Below the pieces are notes generated by a model. It was not told where the DNA came from. It worked only from the letters and a program-made list of their open reading frames with translations, and searched no databases. From Azospirillum sp. TSA2s (GTDB lineage: Bacteria; Pseudomonadota; Alphaproteobacteria; Azospirillales; Azospirillaceae), in assembly GCF_004923315.1 (NCBI RefSeq), contig NZ_CP039643.1, positions 41,658 through 105,657 of the forward strand: a DNA stretch of 64,000 nucleotides, read 5' to 3'. How positions within the stretch are numbered: the first letter of the stretch is position 1; each line of letters begins with the position of its first letter. A program made the position numbers and the translations under genes. Shown here piece by piece: positions 16,133 through 24,494 of this stretch.

Positions 16133-16918
16133 ATGGCTAACAAGGCCCGACAGGCTGCCGATGAGGCCCTGACTGCCGCCTCCGCCTTATCCCAGCCGGC
16201 GCCGCAAATTCACATGACGCTCCAGGGAAAAGGGGGTGTCGGAAAGTCCATGGTCTCGTCCCTTCTGGCTCAGTACCTCACCGCCAACGGACGGCCGGTC
16301 ACTTGCATCGATACCGATCCCGTCAACGACACCCTCTCGGGCTATACCGCTCTCAACGCCCGCCGCCTCGACCTCTTGCAGGGCAACCAGATCAACACCC
16401 GCAACTTCGACACCATGATCGAGCTGCTGGTCTCCGAGGAGGCCAGTGTCGTGGTAGACAATGGCGCCGCCTCCTTCCTCCCCCTCACCAGCTACATGCT
16501 GGAAAACGGCGTTGCCGATCTTCTGGCCGCCTTGGGCCGGCAACTCGTCGTTCATACCGTCGTCACCGGCGGTCAGGCCATCATGGACACCCTCACCGGC
16601 TTCGATCAGCTCGCCTGCCAACTCCCCGAATCCGCGCAGATGGTGGTGTGGCTCAATGAGTACTTCGGCGACATCCTGGCCGGAGAAAAGAACTTCGAAG
16701 ATATGAAGACATACCAGACTAACAAGCATCGGGTGAAAGGACTGGTGCGGATCAAACGCTACACCGGAGAGACCTTTGGTAAGGACATGGAAATGATGCT
16801 GGATCGCAAACTCACATTTGATGAGGCAGTCAGTAGCCCCGATTTTGGTCTGATGGCAAAGCAACGCCTGACGATGATGAAGCGCGATATCTTCAATCAA
16901 ATCGCTCTTGTCATCTGA
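16133..16918 (+). CDS. traL: TraL-like ParA-superfamily ATPase
   Basis: 261 residues. The deviant Walker A GKGGVGKSMVSSLLAQYL lies near residues 32-49, with CIDTDPVNDTLSGYTALNARRL, VVVDNGAASFLPL and HTVVTGGQAIMDTL following. These blocks parallel RP4 TraL almost motif for motif. TraL is a cytoplasmic Tra1 protein whose exact task is unsettled. It starts 11 nt after traK with AAGGAG as ribosome site and ends 2 nt before traM, so traK-L-M form an operon. Confidence 0.9.
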   Translation: MANKARQAADEALTAASALSQPAPQIHMTLQGKGGVGKSMVSSLLAQYLTANGRPVTCIDTDPVNDTLSGYTALNARRLDLLQGNQINTRNFDTMIELLVSEEASVVVDNGAASFLPLTSYMLENGVADLLAALGRQLVVHTVVTGGQAIMDTLTGFDQLACQLPESAQMVVWLNEYFGDILAGEKNFEDMKTYQTNKHRVKGLVRIKRYTGETFGKDMEMMLDRKLTFDEAVSSPDFGLMAKQRLTMMKRDIFNQIALVI

Positions 16919-16920
16919 CC

Positions 16921-17352
16921 ATGGACGTCCAGCGGCTCATAGGGGAGGTCGCCAAGCGGCACAACGTGCTGCTCGGCCCCTCTGACCCGATCCTCGTCAC
17001 CCTCACCCTCAACGAGTTGGTGCTCGCCCAGTATGTCGAGCGGCTGACTGCCACGCTTGAACAGGCAGAGGATCGGACGGCCGCGGGATCGGCCCAGCAG
17101 ATCGCCGCCGCCCGCGAACTGGCCGGCAAGCTGGTCACCGAGACCGGCGGCTACGTGGCCGGACAAGTCGAGGAAGCCGGCAGGGCCGTCCATGCGCAGC
17201 TGATCGCCTCTCTCGGCCGGCAGGTGCAGGCAGCACAGGAGGCCGCCCAGCAGGCCTCTATGGCCCGCCGGACGGCCCTATACGCTGCCCTCGTGGCCGT
17301 AGGAGCCGTGTGTTGCCTCTCCGGCTTGCTGGTGGGAGCGATTGCCTTCTAG
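16921..17352 (+). CDS. traM: TraM-like transfer protein
   Basis: 143 residues. The start IGEVAKRHNVLLGPSDPILVTLTLNEL matches the RP4 TraM opening (VAVKHGV..G.DDPIL...T.NE). A long alanine/glutamate-rich helical stretch follows, then a C-terminal membrane segment (about residues 117-140, ALYAALVAVGAVCCLSGLLVG). Membrane anchoring with a cytoplasmic coiled coil is inferred. It starts 2 nt after the traL stop. Confidence 0.85.
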   Translation: MDVQRLIGEVAKRHNVLLGPSDPILVTLTLNELVLAQYVERLTATLEQAEDRTAAGSAQQIAAARELAGKLVTETGGYVAGQVEEAGRAVHAQLIASLGRQVQAAQEAAQQASMARRTALYAALVAVGAVCCLSGLLVGAIAF

Positions 17353-17373
17353 AACTACCTGGCCGTCCTAATG

Positions 17374-17389
17374 GTGAGGTTTTGCAATG
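17374..17389 (+). repeat. Outlying iteron-like copy
   Basis: gtgaggttttgcaatg, one base different from the main iteron, 22 nt after the traM stop and about 420 bp before the main array. It could mark the outer limit of the replication origin. Confidence 0.6.
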
Positions 17390-17611
17390 GGAGGGCCGCC
17401 CACCCGTTTTATCACATTAGCACCGCCGAAGGCTGTCCGGTTGACCGCTCTGCGGTTACATTTCGCAACGGTGTGCTGACAGCCCTCGAACAGCAAACGA
17501 TTAGACACCAGGGCATGGTAAAACTTCATTTCGCTTCTCTTTTTCCCAAACAAATCAAATAGTTTTGGTTGCTGGGTGGCCCGGTGGGGTTGTGGGCAGA
17601 GGCAGGCGGCG

Positions 17612-17677
17612 GTGGGCAACCGCGATAGCGGTTGTCCACGGTCGTCTGCCGGTGCGCCTTCAGGCGCACTGTCCACA
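17612..17677. other. Two hairpins and DnaA-box-like sites in the origin region
   Basis: The first stem pairs gtgggcaaccgc (17612-17623) with gcggttgtccac (17628-17639), 11 of 12 bases complementary. The second pairs gtgcgcc (17652-17658) with ggcgcac (17663-17669) around ttca. ttgtccacg (17632-17640) and ctgtccaca (17669-17677) each differ at two positions from the DnaA box TTATCCACA. They could be DnaA sites, a single-strand origin, or a terminator for traKLM. Confidence 0.4.
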
Positions 17678-17734
17678 AATCCACCGGGAAGGGGTGATGT
17701 GACTTAACGGGCGGGGAGGAGGCTAATCCGTTCT

Positions 17735-17760
17735 AAGATTCATAGATTCATAGATTCAAT
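17735..17760. repeat. AT-rich 8-bp tandem repeat, candidate unwinding element
   Basis: Three near-tandem copies of agattcat at an 8-bp period, about 50 bp before the iteron array. Short AT-rich tandem repeats beside iterons often serve as the DNA unwinding element of plasmid origins. No experimental support. Confidence 0.4.
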
Positions 17761-17810
17761 GTTCAGGGGTGTTTTTAGGTAACCAGATCATAGTGTTAGC
17801 CTGTTGATGG

Positions 17811-18384
17811 GTGAGTTTTTGCAATGAGTCGCGTGAGCTTTTGCAATGGGATCGGTGAGTTTTTGCAATGAGTCGCGTGAGCTTTTGCAATGGGATCGGT
17901 GAGCTTTTGCAATGGGGAATGGGACCTGCCGTTGGGAGGGCGCAAGGATCGAACGTAGCGACCGAACGACATTGTAATTTCAAGCAGTTAGCCTGTTGAT
18001 GGGTGAGTTTTTGCAATGGCTTGAACGGCTGCTATCGGTCTGTCGGTGTCATCTGCGGACGCCAGTTGTGTCACAATGGCGATAACGGCCTCCCTTTAGC
18101 GACAGTATCTTTTAAAAACAAAGAGTTAGCCTGTGAATGGGTGAGTTTTTGCAATGGCAAATCTGCTCTCTCGGATGGCGCGGCTGCTTGGTGAGAGGAG
18201 CAGGCCACTCTTGCCACAGATACTTTCTTTTCGAATCAATGGCTTGCCGTGTGGATGGGTGAGTTTTTGCAACGAGACCAAACCAATAGAAAGGGAGCTT
18301 CCCGTGTCCGGGTGGAAGCTATACGGGAGTTGGGCGAGCCCCAAGGCTGACGTCTCGACTTGCCTATCGTGAGTTTTTGCAATG
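17811..18384 (+). other. Iteron-type replication origin (oriV)
   Basis: Nine 16-bp iterons gtgagYttttgcaatg on the plus strand. Five lie at exact 22-bp spacing (starts 17811, 17833, 17855, 17877, 17899), alternating mostly t and c at the sixth base. Four more are dispersed at 18003, 18141, 18259 (ending aacg) and 18369. Three dispersed or leading copies are preceded by the longer word ttagcctgt-gatgggtgag. A 22-bp period puts Rep monomers on one helix face. The last copy is 78 bp before the rep start and may be the autoregulatory operator. Confidence 0.9.
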
Positions 18385-18461
18385 GGGGCTGTGAAGTGAG
18401 TTGCGATCTGGCTCACTTCACGATACCGTACGGCTGCTTCTTTTCAGATCTCGGCGCAGAC

Positions 18462-19274
18462 ATGGCAATCCGTACTCTGGATCAGCGTCCAAGCATTGGC
18501 TCAATGATCAAGCCTGGGGAACTGATCGACATCCTCGAAAACACGTCCCGTCCGCTGACTCTGCTCGATCGGCGGAACTATAATCTGCTGATCCTCAACG
18601 CCTGGGATCGGATTGGTGAAGAGGCTCCGCACCAAATCCACTTGGCGGAACTGCGAGGCACTGATACGAGCAACGCCAGGGTCAAGGACAGCATTGAGCG
18701 GTTGATGACGACGATCGTCCGCGTCCGCTACATCAATCCGGAAACTGGCCGGCCGAATACCATCCGCGTCCAACTCCTGGGCGGTAACCGGGCCGAAGAC
18801 GAAAGCCCGGATGGCTTTCTCGCCTACCGATTCGATCCGCTGCTGATCGAATTGCTCCAGAACAGCAGGACCTATGGCCGTCTTCGGATTGAAGTGATGG
18901 CGGCCTTCGAGTCCAAATATGCCTTGGCCGCTTACGAAATGGCGATGAAGCGGCGCAACCTTCGCCATGTCGCGCGAGAGAAATTCACCATCGAGGAAAT
19001 GCGTGGGCTCCTTGGGGTCCAGGATGGCAAGCTTTCGCGCTTTTCGGATCTCAACGCCTACGCATTGCGCACCGCTGAACTGGAGGTCAATGCTCTGGCC
19101 GAAGAGGTGTGCATTGCCTTTGAGCCAGAATACAGGGGGCGTCGCTGCGTTGGAATTTGGTTTCAATGGCGGGATAAAACGCCGGAGGAACGGAAAGCCG
19201 CCTTTGCAGAACTCCAGCGCCCTCGCGTTGGTCGGAGCGCCCGCCTCCGCGGATCAGTCGTTGATACCGTATAA
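18462..19274 (+). CDS. Plasmid replication initiator (Rep_3-like)
   Basis: 270 residues from the ATG at 18462. The open frame extends back through the last iteron, but translated iteron DNA is not protein-like. Two winged-helix domains are suggested. The first holds LTLLDRRNYNLLILNAWDRI near 29-48 and MTTIVRVRYI. The second holds ESKYALAAYEMAMKRRNL near 149-166, EEMRGLLGV near 179 and TAELEVNALAEEV, the order seen in Rep_3 initiators. It would bind the iterons, open the origin and repress its own promoter. No strong ribosome site is visible. It converges with the XRE genes. Confidence 0.88.
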   Translation: MAIRTLDQRPSIGSMIKPGELIDILENTSRPLTLLDRRNYNLLILNAWDRIGEEAPHQIHLAELRGTDTSNARVKDSIERLMTTIVRVRYINPETGRPNTIRVQLLGGNRAEDESPDGFLAYRFDPLLIELLQNSRTYGRLRIEVMAAFESKYALAAYEMAMKRRNLRHVAREKFTIEEMRGLLGVQDGKLSRFSDLNAYALRTAELEVNALAEEVCIAFEPEYRGRRCVGIWFQWRDKTPEERKAAFAELQRPRVGRSARLRGSVVDTV

Positions 19275-19284
19275 CTGTGCGGAA

Positions 19285-19563
19285 CTACGGCTCCAGCAGT
19301 TCGTGCAGTGGCTTACCCACGACCCGCGCCAGCAAGGCCATGTAGCTGAGGCTTGGAGAATAAAATGATCGTTCAAGGAAGCTGATGTAGTTCTGGCTTA
19401 TTCCAGTCAGTCTCATGATGTCACGCTGAGAAAGACCAGCTTCCAGACGCGCTTTTTTGAAATTTCTTGCAAATATGAGAAGCTCGGGCGGCGCATCCTC
19501 TTTTGCGGTGGGCTGCTTATGAGGCTTGCGTGCGGGGGGCGGCTTTTTGACCTCGTCTGTCAC
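19285..19563 (-). CDS. XRE-family helix-turn-helix protein, copy 1
   Basis: 92 residues. A disordered basic N-terminus (KKPPPARKPHKQP) precedes a Cro/CI-type helix-turn-helix: FKKARLEAGLSQRDIMRLTG and ISQNYISFLERSFYSPSL. It ends RVVGKPLHELLEP. The next protein shares its layout, including FAxNFKxARL..GL, ISQ.Y and LLARVVG.PLHELL, so the two are tandem paralogues. It lies 10 nt from the rep stop in convergent orientation. Control of rep or transfer genes is plausible but unproven. Confidence 0.8.
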   Translation of the reverse strand: MTDEVKKPPPARKPHKQPTAKEDAPPELLIFARNFKKARLEAGLSQRDIMRLTGISQNYISFLERSFYSPSLSYMALLARVVGKPLHELLEP

Positions 19564-19576
19564 GACTGGAACGCCT

Positions 19577-19894
19577 TCACTTTGACTGTGAAGGTTTTAG
19601 CGTCGATGAAGGTCTCAGCAGCTCATGCAGCGGCCTGCCGACCACACGCGCAAGCAAGGCCATGTGCGTCAGGCTGGGATCAACCACAGCCCGCTCCACG
19701 TCCGACACGTAAGCCTGCGAAATGCCAATTCTTTTAGTAATGTCAGTTTGTGTCAGGCCAGCAGAGAGGCGAGCCTGTTTAAAATTATGGGCAAAAATCA
19801 TCAGTTCTACCGGCTTGTCTTTGTGAGACACCCGGCGTTTGCGTGAGGCTGGCTCCGGCTTTTCCTCTGGATCAACCAAGTCTATCGCCTGCAT
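19577..19894 (-). CDS. XRE-family helix-turn-helix protein, copy 2
   Basis: 105 residues. The same architecture as its downstream paralogue: a charged leader, then FKQARLSAGLTQTDITKRIG, ISQAYVSDVERAVVDPSL and LLARVVGRPLHELL. The 13-nt spacing makes the pair one operon. The two proteins differ most in the recognition helix (QNYISFLER against QAYVSDVER), so they may read different operators. Long leaders on both are unusual for such small repressors. Confidence 0.8.
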   Translation of the reverse strand: MQAIDLVDPEEKPEPASRKRRVSHKDKPVELMIFAHNFKQARLSAGLTQTDITKRIGISQAYVSDVERAVVDPSLTHMALLARVVGRPLHELLRPSSTLKPSQSK

Positions 19895-20360
19895 TTATTG
19901 TTCTATGAAGGAAGGTATCAAATAACGCGTCCGAGTAAGTGATTCGCCACTATACACGGCCGAGCCGACTCGCTTCTTAAGAAGTCACGAATGGCCAGGG
20001 AGGATTTAACTGCAAGAAATTTCGATTTCGCAACCCAGTCATTAGGTGCGCCACCTCTCACTCCCGATCTAACCCGGCGTTCTGCCGTGTTCGCGCTTTC
20101 ACATTACGGGCACATTTTGGGATTTCAAGCATCTTGCACCCTCTGATCCCATAGGCAAAAGGCATACCCGGTTATGCTTGCCCGGCGTAAATTTTGGATC
20201 GCGCGGATTGTGCGTGAGTGGTCCTGTCCTTTGGGTGGTGCAACCTAACCACGACCAATGACGGATCTTTCTATACCCTTTTAGCCGTTCTGGAATGATT
20301 ATGTGGCGGCTATAATTACGAGCAGAAGAGAGAACAAAGCAGCGACTCCAGGGGGTACCA
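19895..20360. other. 466-bp divergent promoter region before trbB
   Basis: It lies between the leftward XRE pair and the rightward trb operon. A 12-bp palindrome cttcttaagaag is at 19973-19984 and the TATAAT at 20311-20316. No open frame with coding character was seen. It is the natural place for XRE-protein binding that would coordinate regulation of transfer. Confidence 0.5.
20288..20316 (+). promoter_or_regulatory. Candidate promoter of the trb operon
   Basis: A consensus -10 TATAAT at 20311-20316 lies 45 nt before the trbB start. The -35 at 17-bp spacing (ttctgg, 20288-20293) is poor, which suits an activated or repressed promoter. Confidence 0.4.
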
Positions 20361-21344
20361 ATGAGCGTGACCGCTGCCGCCTCGTTTCAACAGGAACACG
20401 ACCGGCGCGTGCAGGAGAAGCTACGCCGTGAGCTTGGCTCCCTGGTGTGTGGTTTTCTGACCGAAGCGGATGTCGTGGAAATCGCGCTGAACCCGGACGG
20501 CCAGCTGTGGGTCGAGCGGCTGGGGCAGGACATGAAGCCGGTCGGCACCATGTCGGCCAGCCAAGCGGAATCCCTGATGACCACAGTGGCGGCGGCTCTG
20601 CGCACCACCATCACCCGCGACACCCCGATCCTCGAATGCGAGCTGCCCTTTGACGGCTCCCGCTTCGAGGCCCTCATTCCACCGGTCGCTGCCGCTCCCA
20701 CCTTCGCCATCCGCCGCAAGGCGTCGCGCGTCTTCACGCTGGAGGAGTATGTCGAGCGCGGCATCATGACCGACCGCCAGCGGGCGGTACTGGTCGAGGC
20801 TGTGGCCGCCCGGCGCAATATCTTGGTGGTCGGTGGCACCGGCACCGGCAAGACGACGCTGACCAACGCCCTCATCAAGGAGATTGAGCGCGCCACCCCG
20901 CATCACCGGCTGATCATCATCGAGGATACGGTGGAGCTTCAATGCAGTGCGCCCAATGCGGTGCCGCTGCGCGCCACCGAGCATGTCAGCATGCTGCGAC
21001 TGCTCAAAGCCACCATGCGCCTGCGCCCCGACCGCATTCTGGTGGGCGAGACGCGCGGTCCGGAGGCATTGGCGCTGCTGAAAGCCTGGAACACCGGTCA
21101 CCCCGGCGGGGTGGCCACCGTCCATTCCAACACCAGCGACAGCGCCGGCACCGCCGGCTTGGTCCGCCTGGAAAGCCTGATTGCTGAAGCAACCCCGACG
21201 CCGATGCACACGCTGATCGCAGAGGCGGTCAACCTGGTGGTCAACATCGAAAAGACCTCGTCCGGTCCGGGCCGGCGCATCGCCGCCGTTCTCGCCGTCG
21301 ACGGGTTCGACGGCAGCAATTACGTCCTGTCACAACTCGGATAA
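20361..21344 (+). CDS. trbB: TrbB, VirB11-type secretion ATPase
   Basis: 327 residues with ribosome site AGGGGG. An N-terminal domain (residues 1-130) precedes Walker A GGTGTGKTTL near 158-167. Then come LIIIEDTVELQ (Asp box), RLRPDRILVGETRGPEAL (Walker B region) and a conserved histidine box HPGGVATVHSNT. TrbB forms a cytoplasmic hexamer that powers pilus assembly and substrate passage with TrbE and TraG. First gene of the Ti/RP4-type trb operon, 7 nt before trbC. Confidence 0.95.
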   Translation: MSVTAAASFQQEHDRRVQEKLRRELGSLVCGFLTEADVVEIALNPDGQLWVERLGQDMKPVGTMSASQAESLMTTVAAALRTTITRDTPILECELPFDGSRFEALIPPVAAAPTFAIRRKASRVFTLEEYVERGIMTDRQRAVLVEAVAARRNILVVGGTGTGKTTLTNALIKEIERATPHHRLIIIEDTVELQCSAPNAVPLRATEHVSMLRLLKATMRLRPDRILVGETRGPEALALLKAWNTGHPGGVATVHSNTSDSAGTAGLVRLESLIAEATPTPMHTLIAEAVNLVVNIEKTSSGPGRRIAAVLAVDGFDGSNYVLSQLG

Positions 21345-21351
21345 AGCCCCC

Positions 21352-21717
21352 ATGCGCAATCCCCTCTTACGCGGCGTCTCAGCCGCCACCCTGACGGCTG
21401 CCCTCACGGTTCTGCTGACTGCTCCCCAACCGGCGCTCGCTGCTGGCGGTGGTGGCGGCGGGCTTCCCTGGGAAGCGCCGCTCCAGACCTTCGTCAACTC
21501 GCTGACCGGGCCGGTCGCCTTTGCCATCTCGCTGCTCGGCATCGTCGTCTGCGGCGCCATGTTGATCTGGGGCGGTGAAATCAACGAGTTCGCCCGCCGC
21601 TTCGTCATGCTGGTGCTGGTGGTCGCGCTCTTGGTGTTCGCCACCAACATCCTGACCCAGCTTTTCGGCGTCGGGGCGGTAATCGCTACGGCCGGCGCCG
21701 GGGTGGTGCTGGCGTGA
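21352..21717 (+). CDS. trbC: TrbC, VirB2-type pilin precursor
   Basis: 121 residues. A long signal peptide ending near ALAAGGG, then two hydrophobic helices (about residues 52-72 and 82-120) with a short charged loop NEFARR, the VirB2/TrbC pilin plan. In RP4 the pre-pilin is trimmed and cyclised by TraF, which is encoded at 10.6-11.2 kb. It overlaps trbD by 4 nt. Confidence 0.92.
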   Translation: MRNPLLRGVSAATLTAALTVLLTAPQPALAAGGGGGGLPWEAPLQTFVNSLTGPVAFAISLLGIVVCGAMLIWGGEINEFARRFVMLVLVVALLVFATNILTQLFGVGAVIATAGAGVVLA

Positions 21718-22016
21718 CCGGGGCCGCCACCGGTGGACTGCGCCGGACGGAGTTCCGTCGGGCGCTGCACCGCGCCAACCTGCTGATGGGCGGCGAGCGC
21801 GAGTTGGTGATGTTCACCGCCCTGGTTGCCGGTGGCTTGATCCTGACGGCACAGAACTGGATCGCCACGGCGGTCGGTCTCAGCGTCTGGTTCGGCCTGA
21901 TCGGCTTCCTGCGGACCATGGCCAAGGCCGATCCCCGGCTCAGCCACGTTTACACCCGCCACCTCCAATACCAAGCCTACTACCCGGCCCGGTCGCGGCC
22001 CGCCCGCGACCGATAA
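21714..22016 (+). CDS. trbD: TrbD, VirB3-type inner-membrane protein
   Basis: 100 residues. The typical TrbD/VirB3 pattern is present: a polar start (RRTEFRRALHRANLLMGGERE), one or two adjoining hydrophobic segments (residues 34-65) and a basic tail with HVYTRHLQYQAYYPARSR. VirB3-type proteins dock the VirB4 ATPase at the channel. Start overlaps trbC; stop is 9 nt before trbE. Confidence 0.9.
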   Translation: MTGAATGGLRRTEFRRALHRANLLMGGERELVMFTALVAGGLILTAQNWIATAVGLSVWFGLIGFLRTMAKADPRLSHVYTRHLQYQAYYPARSRPARDR

Positions 22017-22025
22017 GGAGGGGCC

Positions 22026-24494
22026 ATGCTGGCTCTCAAGACCTATCGCGACAAGGCCAGGGGCGTGCCCGATCTGCTCGACTGGGCCGCCCTGGTGGAC
22101 GACGGGATCATCCTCGGCAAGAGCGGCGCACTGCTCGCCGGCTTCTACTATCGGGGGCCGGACACCGCCTCCTCGACCTCCGATGAACGCAACTATGTGA
22201 CGGAGCGGGTCAACGCCGCCCTCGCCCGGCTGGGAAGCGGCTGGGTGAGCTGGTTTGAGGCCACCCGCCTGCCCTCGGCCGGCTATCCATCGGCCGAGGC
22301 CTCGGCGTTCCCCGATCCGGTCAGCCGCCTGATTGAGGCCGAGCGCCGCCGCCAGTTCACCACCCATGGCGCGCACTACGAGTCCGACTATGCCCTGGTG
22401 TTGCAATATACCCCGCCGCTGCGGCGCAACACCAAGATCCAGGATTACCTGTGGGATGAAGATCCGACCGCTGCGCCGCTGTCGCCAGCCGATCAGACGC
22501 TGGCCGCTTTCCGGAAGGCGCTCGACGATCTGGAAGACGCGCTCGGCACCGTGCTGACGGTGCGCCGCATGACCAGCTACAGCCATGTCTGCGCCCAGGA
22601 CCGCGAGCACCTGCGCGACGAGCTGGTCGACTATCTGCATTTCTGCCTGACCGGCGACGACACCCCGCTCAACATCCCTCCGGACGGGATGTATCTCGAC
22701 GCGGTGATTGGCGGGCGCGAGCTGTGGACCGGCGACACCCCGCGTATCGGGGACCGCTACATCGCCTGCGTCTCGCTGGAAGGCTTCCCCGGCGCCTCAC
22801 ACCCCAACATCCTCGCCGTGCTGGAACATCTGCCGGTGGCCTACCGCTGGTCCTCGCGCTTCATCCATCTCGACCAGCACGAGGCGGTGTCCCACCTTCA
22901 CCGCTACCGCCGCAAATGGAAGCAGAAGGTGCGGGGCTTCTGGTCCCAGGTCTTCCGCACCCAAGGCGGCGTCATTAATGAGGACGCCCTGCTGATGGCC
23001 GGCGAGGCCGAAGCGGCGATCACCGACGCCAGCTCGGCTCTGGTGACCTTCGGCTACTATACCCCGGTCATCGTGCTGATGAGCGAGGACCGCGCCCGGC
23101 TGCTCGACAGCGCCCGGCTGGTGTCGCGCGAGGTGCAGCGCCTCGGCTTCGCCTGCCGGCTGGAGACGATCAACGCGGTGGAAGCGTGGCTCGGCACCCT
23201 GCCCGGCCATCCCAACCCCAATGTCCGCCGGCCGCTGATCCATACGCTGAACCTCGCCGATCTGCTGCCGCTCGCCAGCGTGTGGGCCGGGCTGGATGCC
23301 GCCCCCTGCCCCTTCTATCCGGAGGCGTCACCGCCGCTTTTGTACGGGTCTGCCCCCGGATCGACCCCTTTTCGGCTCAATCTGCACGTTGGCGACGTTG
23401 GGCATACTCTGGTGTTCGGCCCGACCGGCGCCGGCAAATCCACCCTGCTGGGCACGGTGGCGGCCCAGTTCCGCCGTTACCCCGGCGCCACCGTGGTGGC
23501 CTTCGACAAGGGCCGCTCCATGCTCGCCCTGGCGCTCGCCTGCGGCGGTGCCCACCACGACATCGCCGGCGAGGCCAGCCGGCTGTCCTTCGCTCCGCTC
23601 GCCGCGCTCGATACCGCTGGGGATCTCGCCTGGGCGGAAGACTGGATCGAGTCCTGCTACCAGCTGCAGACCGGCATGCCGCCGACCCCGGCGCAGCGGG
23701 AGGAAATCCACCGTGCCATGCGGCTGCTGAGCCAGGAAAAGGGGCCTGAGGAACGCTCCCTAACCGACTTCCTGCTGACGGTACAGGACGAAAAGCTGCG
23801 CTCGGCGCTGACGCCCTACACGATCAGCGGTCCCCTCGGCCATCTGCTCGACAGCACCTGCGACGGGCTGGGGGATGACGCCTTCACCGTCTTTGAGATC
23901 GAGGAGCTGATGGGGATGGGCGAAAAGAGCCTGATCCCGGTCCTGCTCTACCTGTTTCGCCGTTTCGAGAAGTCCCTGCGCGGCCAGCCGGCGCTTCTGC
24001 TGCTCGACGAGGCCTGGGTCATGCTCGGGCACCCAGTGTTCCGCGAGAAAATCCGGGAATGGCTGAAGGTGCTGCGCAAGGCCAACTGCGCCGTCGTGCT
24101 TGCCACGCAAAGCCTGTCGGATGCGGTGCGCTCGGGCCTGCTCGACGTGCTGTTGGAGTCTTGTCCCACCAAGCTGCTGCTGCCCAACGAGGAAGCCGAC
24201 AAGGGTGGCACGCCGCAGGTGCCGGGACCGCGCGACCTCTACACTGCCATCGGGCTGAACGAGGTGCAGATCGGCATCCTCAAGACCGCGGCGAAGAAGC
24301 GCGACTACTACTACCTGTCGCCGGACGGCCGCCGGCTGTTCTCGCTCGCCCTCGGGCCGGTGGCCCTCGCCTTCGTCGGCGTCTCCGACAAGGACAGCGT
24401 GGTGCAGGTGCGCGAGCTGGCCGCCAGCCATGGCGCCGACTGGCCCTTCCATTGGCTCCAGAAGAAAGGGGTGCGCTATGACCACCTTCTGTAA
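22026..24494 (+). CDS. trbE: TrbE, VirB4-type secretion ATPase
   Basis: 822 residues, full length for the family. An N-terminal CagE/VirB4 domain (FYYRGPDTASS..ERNYV near 40-60) precedes the ATPase core. Walker A GPTGAGKSTLL lies near 463-473, Walker B ALLLLDEAWVML near 655-666, followed by VVLATQSLSDAV. It is the largest ATPase of the channel and drives pilus biogenesis. Ribosome site AAGGAGG. Its 3-prime end overlaps the next gene by 17 nt. Confidence 0.95.
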   Translation: MLALKTYRDKARGVPDLLDWAALVDDGIILGKSGALLAGFYYRGPDTASSTSDERNYVTERVNAALARLGSGWVSWFEATRLPSAGYPSAEASAFPDPVSRLIEAERRRQFTTHGAHYESDYALVLQYTPPLRRNTKIQDYLWDEDPTAAPLSPADQTLAAFRKALDDLEDALGTVLTVRRMTSYSHVCAQDREHLRDELVDYLHFCLTGDDTPLNIPPDGMYLDAVIGGRELWTGDTPRIGDRYIACVSLEGFPGASHPNILAVLEHLPVAYRWSSRFIHLDQHEAVSHLHRYRRKWKQKVRGFWSQVFRTQGGVINEDALLMAGEAEAAITDASSALVTFGYYTPVIVLMSEDRARLLDSARLVSREVQRLGFACRLETINAVEAWLGTLPGHPNPNVRRPLIHTLNLADLLPLASVWAGLDAAPCPFYPEASPPLLYGSAPGSTPFRLNLHVGDVGHTLVFGPTGAGKSTLLGTVAAQFRRYPGATVVAFDKGRSMLALALACGGAHHDIAGEASRLSFAPLAALDTAGDLAWAEDWIESCYQLQTGMPPTPAQREEIHRAMRLLSQEKGPEERSLTDFLLTVQDEKLRSALTPYTISGPLGHLLDSTCDGLGDDAFTVFEIEELMGMGEKSLIPVLLYLFRRFEKSLRGQPALLLLDEAWVMLGHPVFREKIREWLKVLRKANCAVVLATQSLSDAVRSGLLDVLLESCPTKLLLPNEEADKGGTPQVPGPRDLYTAIGLNEVQIGILKTAAKKRDYYYLSPDGRRLFSLALGPVALAFVGVSDKDSVVQVRELAASHGADWPFHWLQKKGVRYDHLL

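Noticed and set aside
17371..17562. Short open frame starting in an iteron-like sequence
   Set aside because: Iterons read as VSFCNG-type peptides in several frames here; no ribosome site or protein-like content.
17811..17914. CRISPR-like regular repeats
   Set aside because: The repeats are 16 bp at a 22-bp period, with 6-bp spacers that themselves repeat and no cas genes. They are iterons.
21330..22640. A 436-codon minus-strand open frame across trbB end, trbC, trbD and trbE start
   Set aside because: Antisense shadow of four clear trb genes; no domain.
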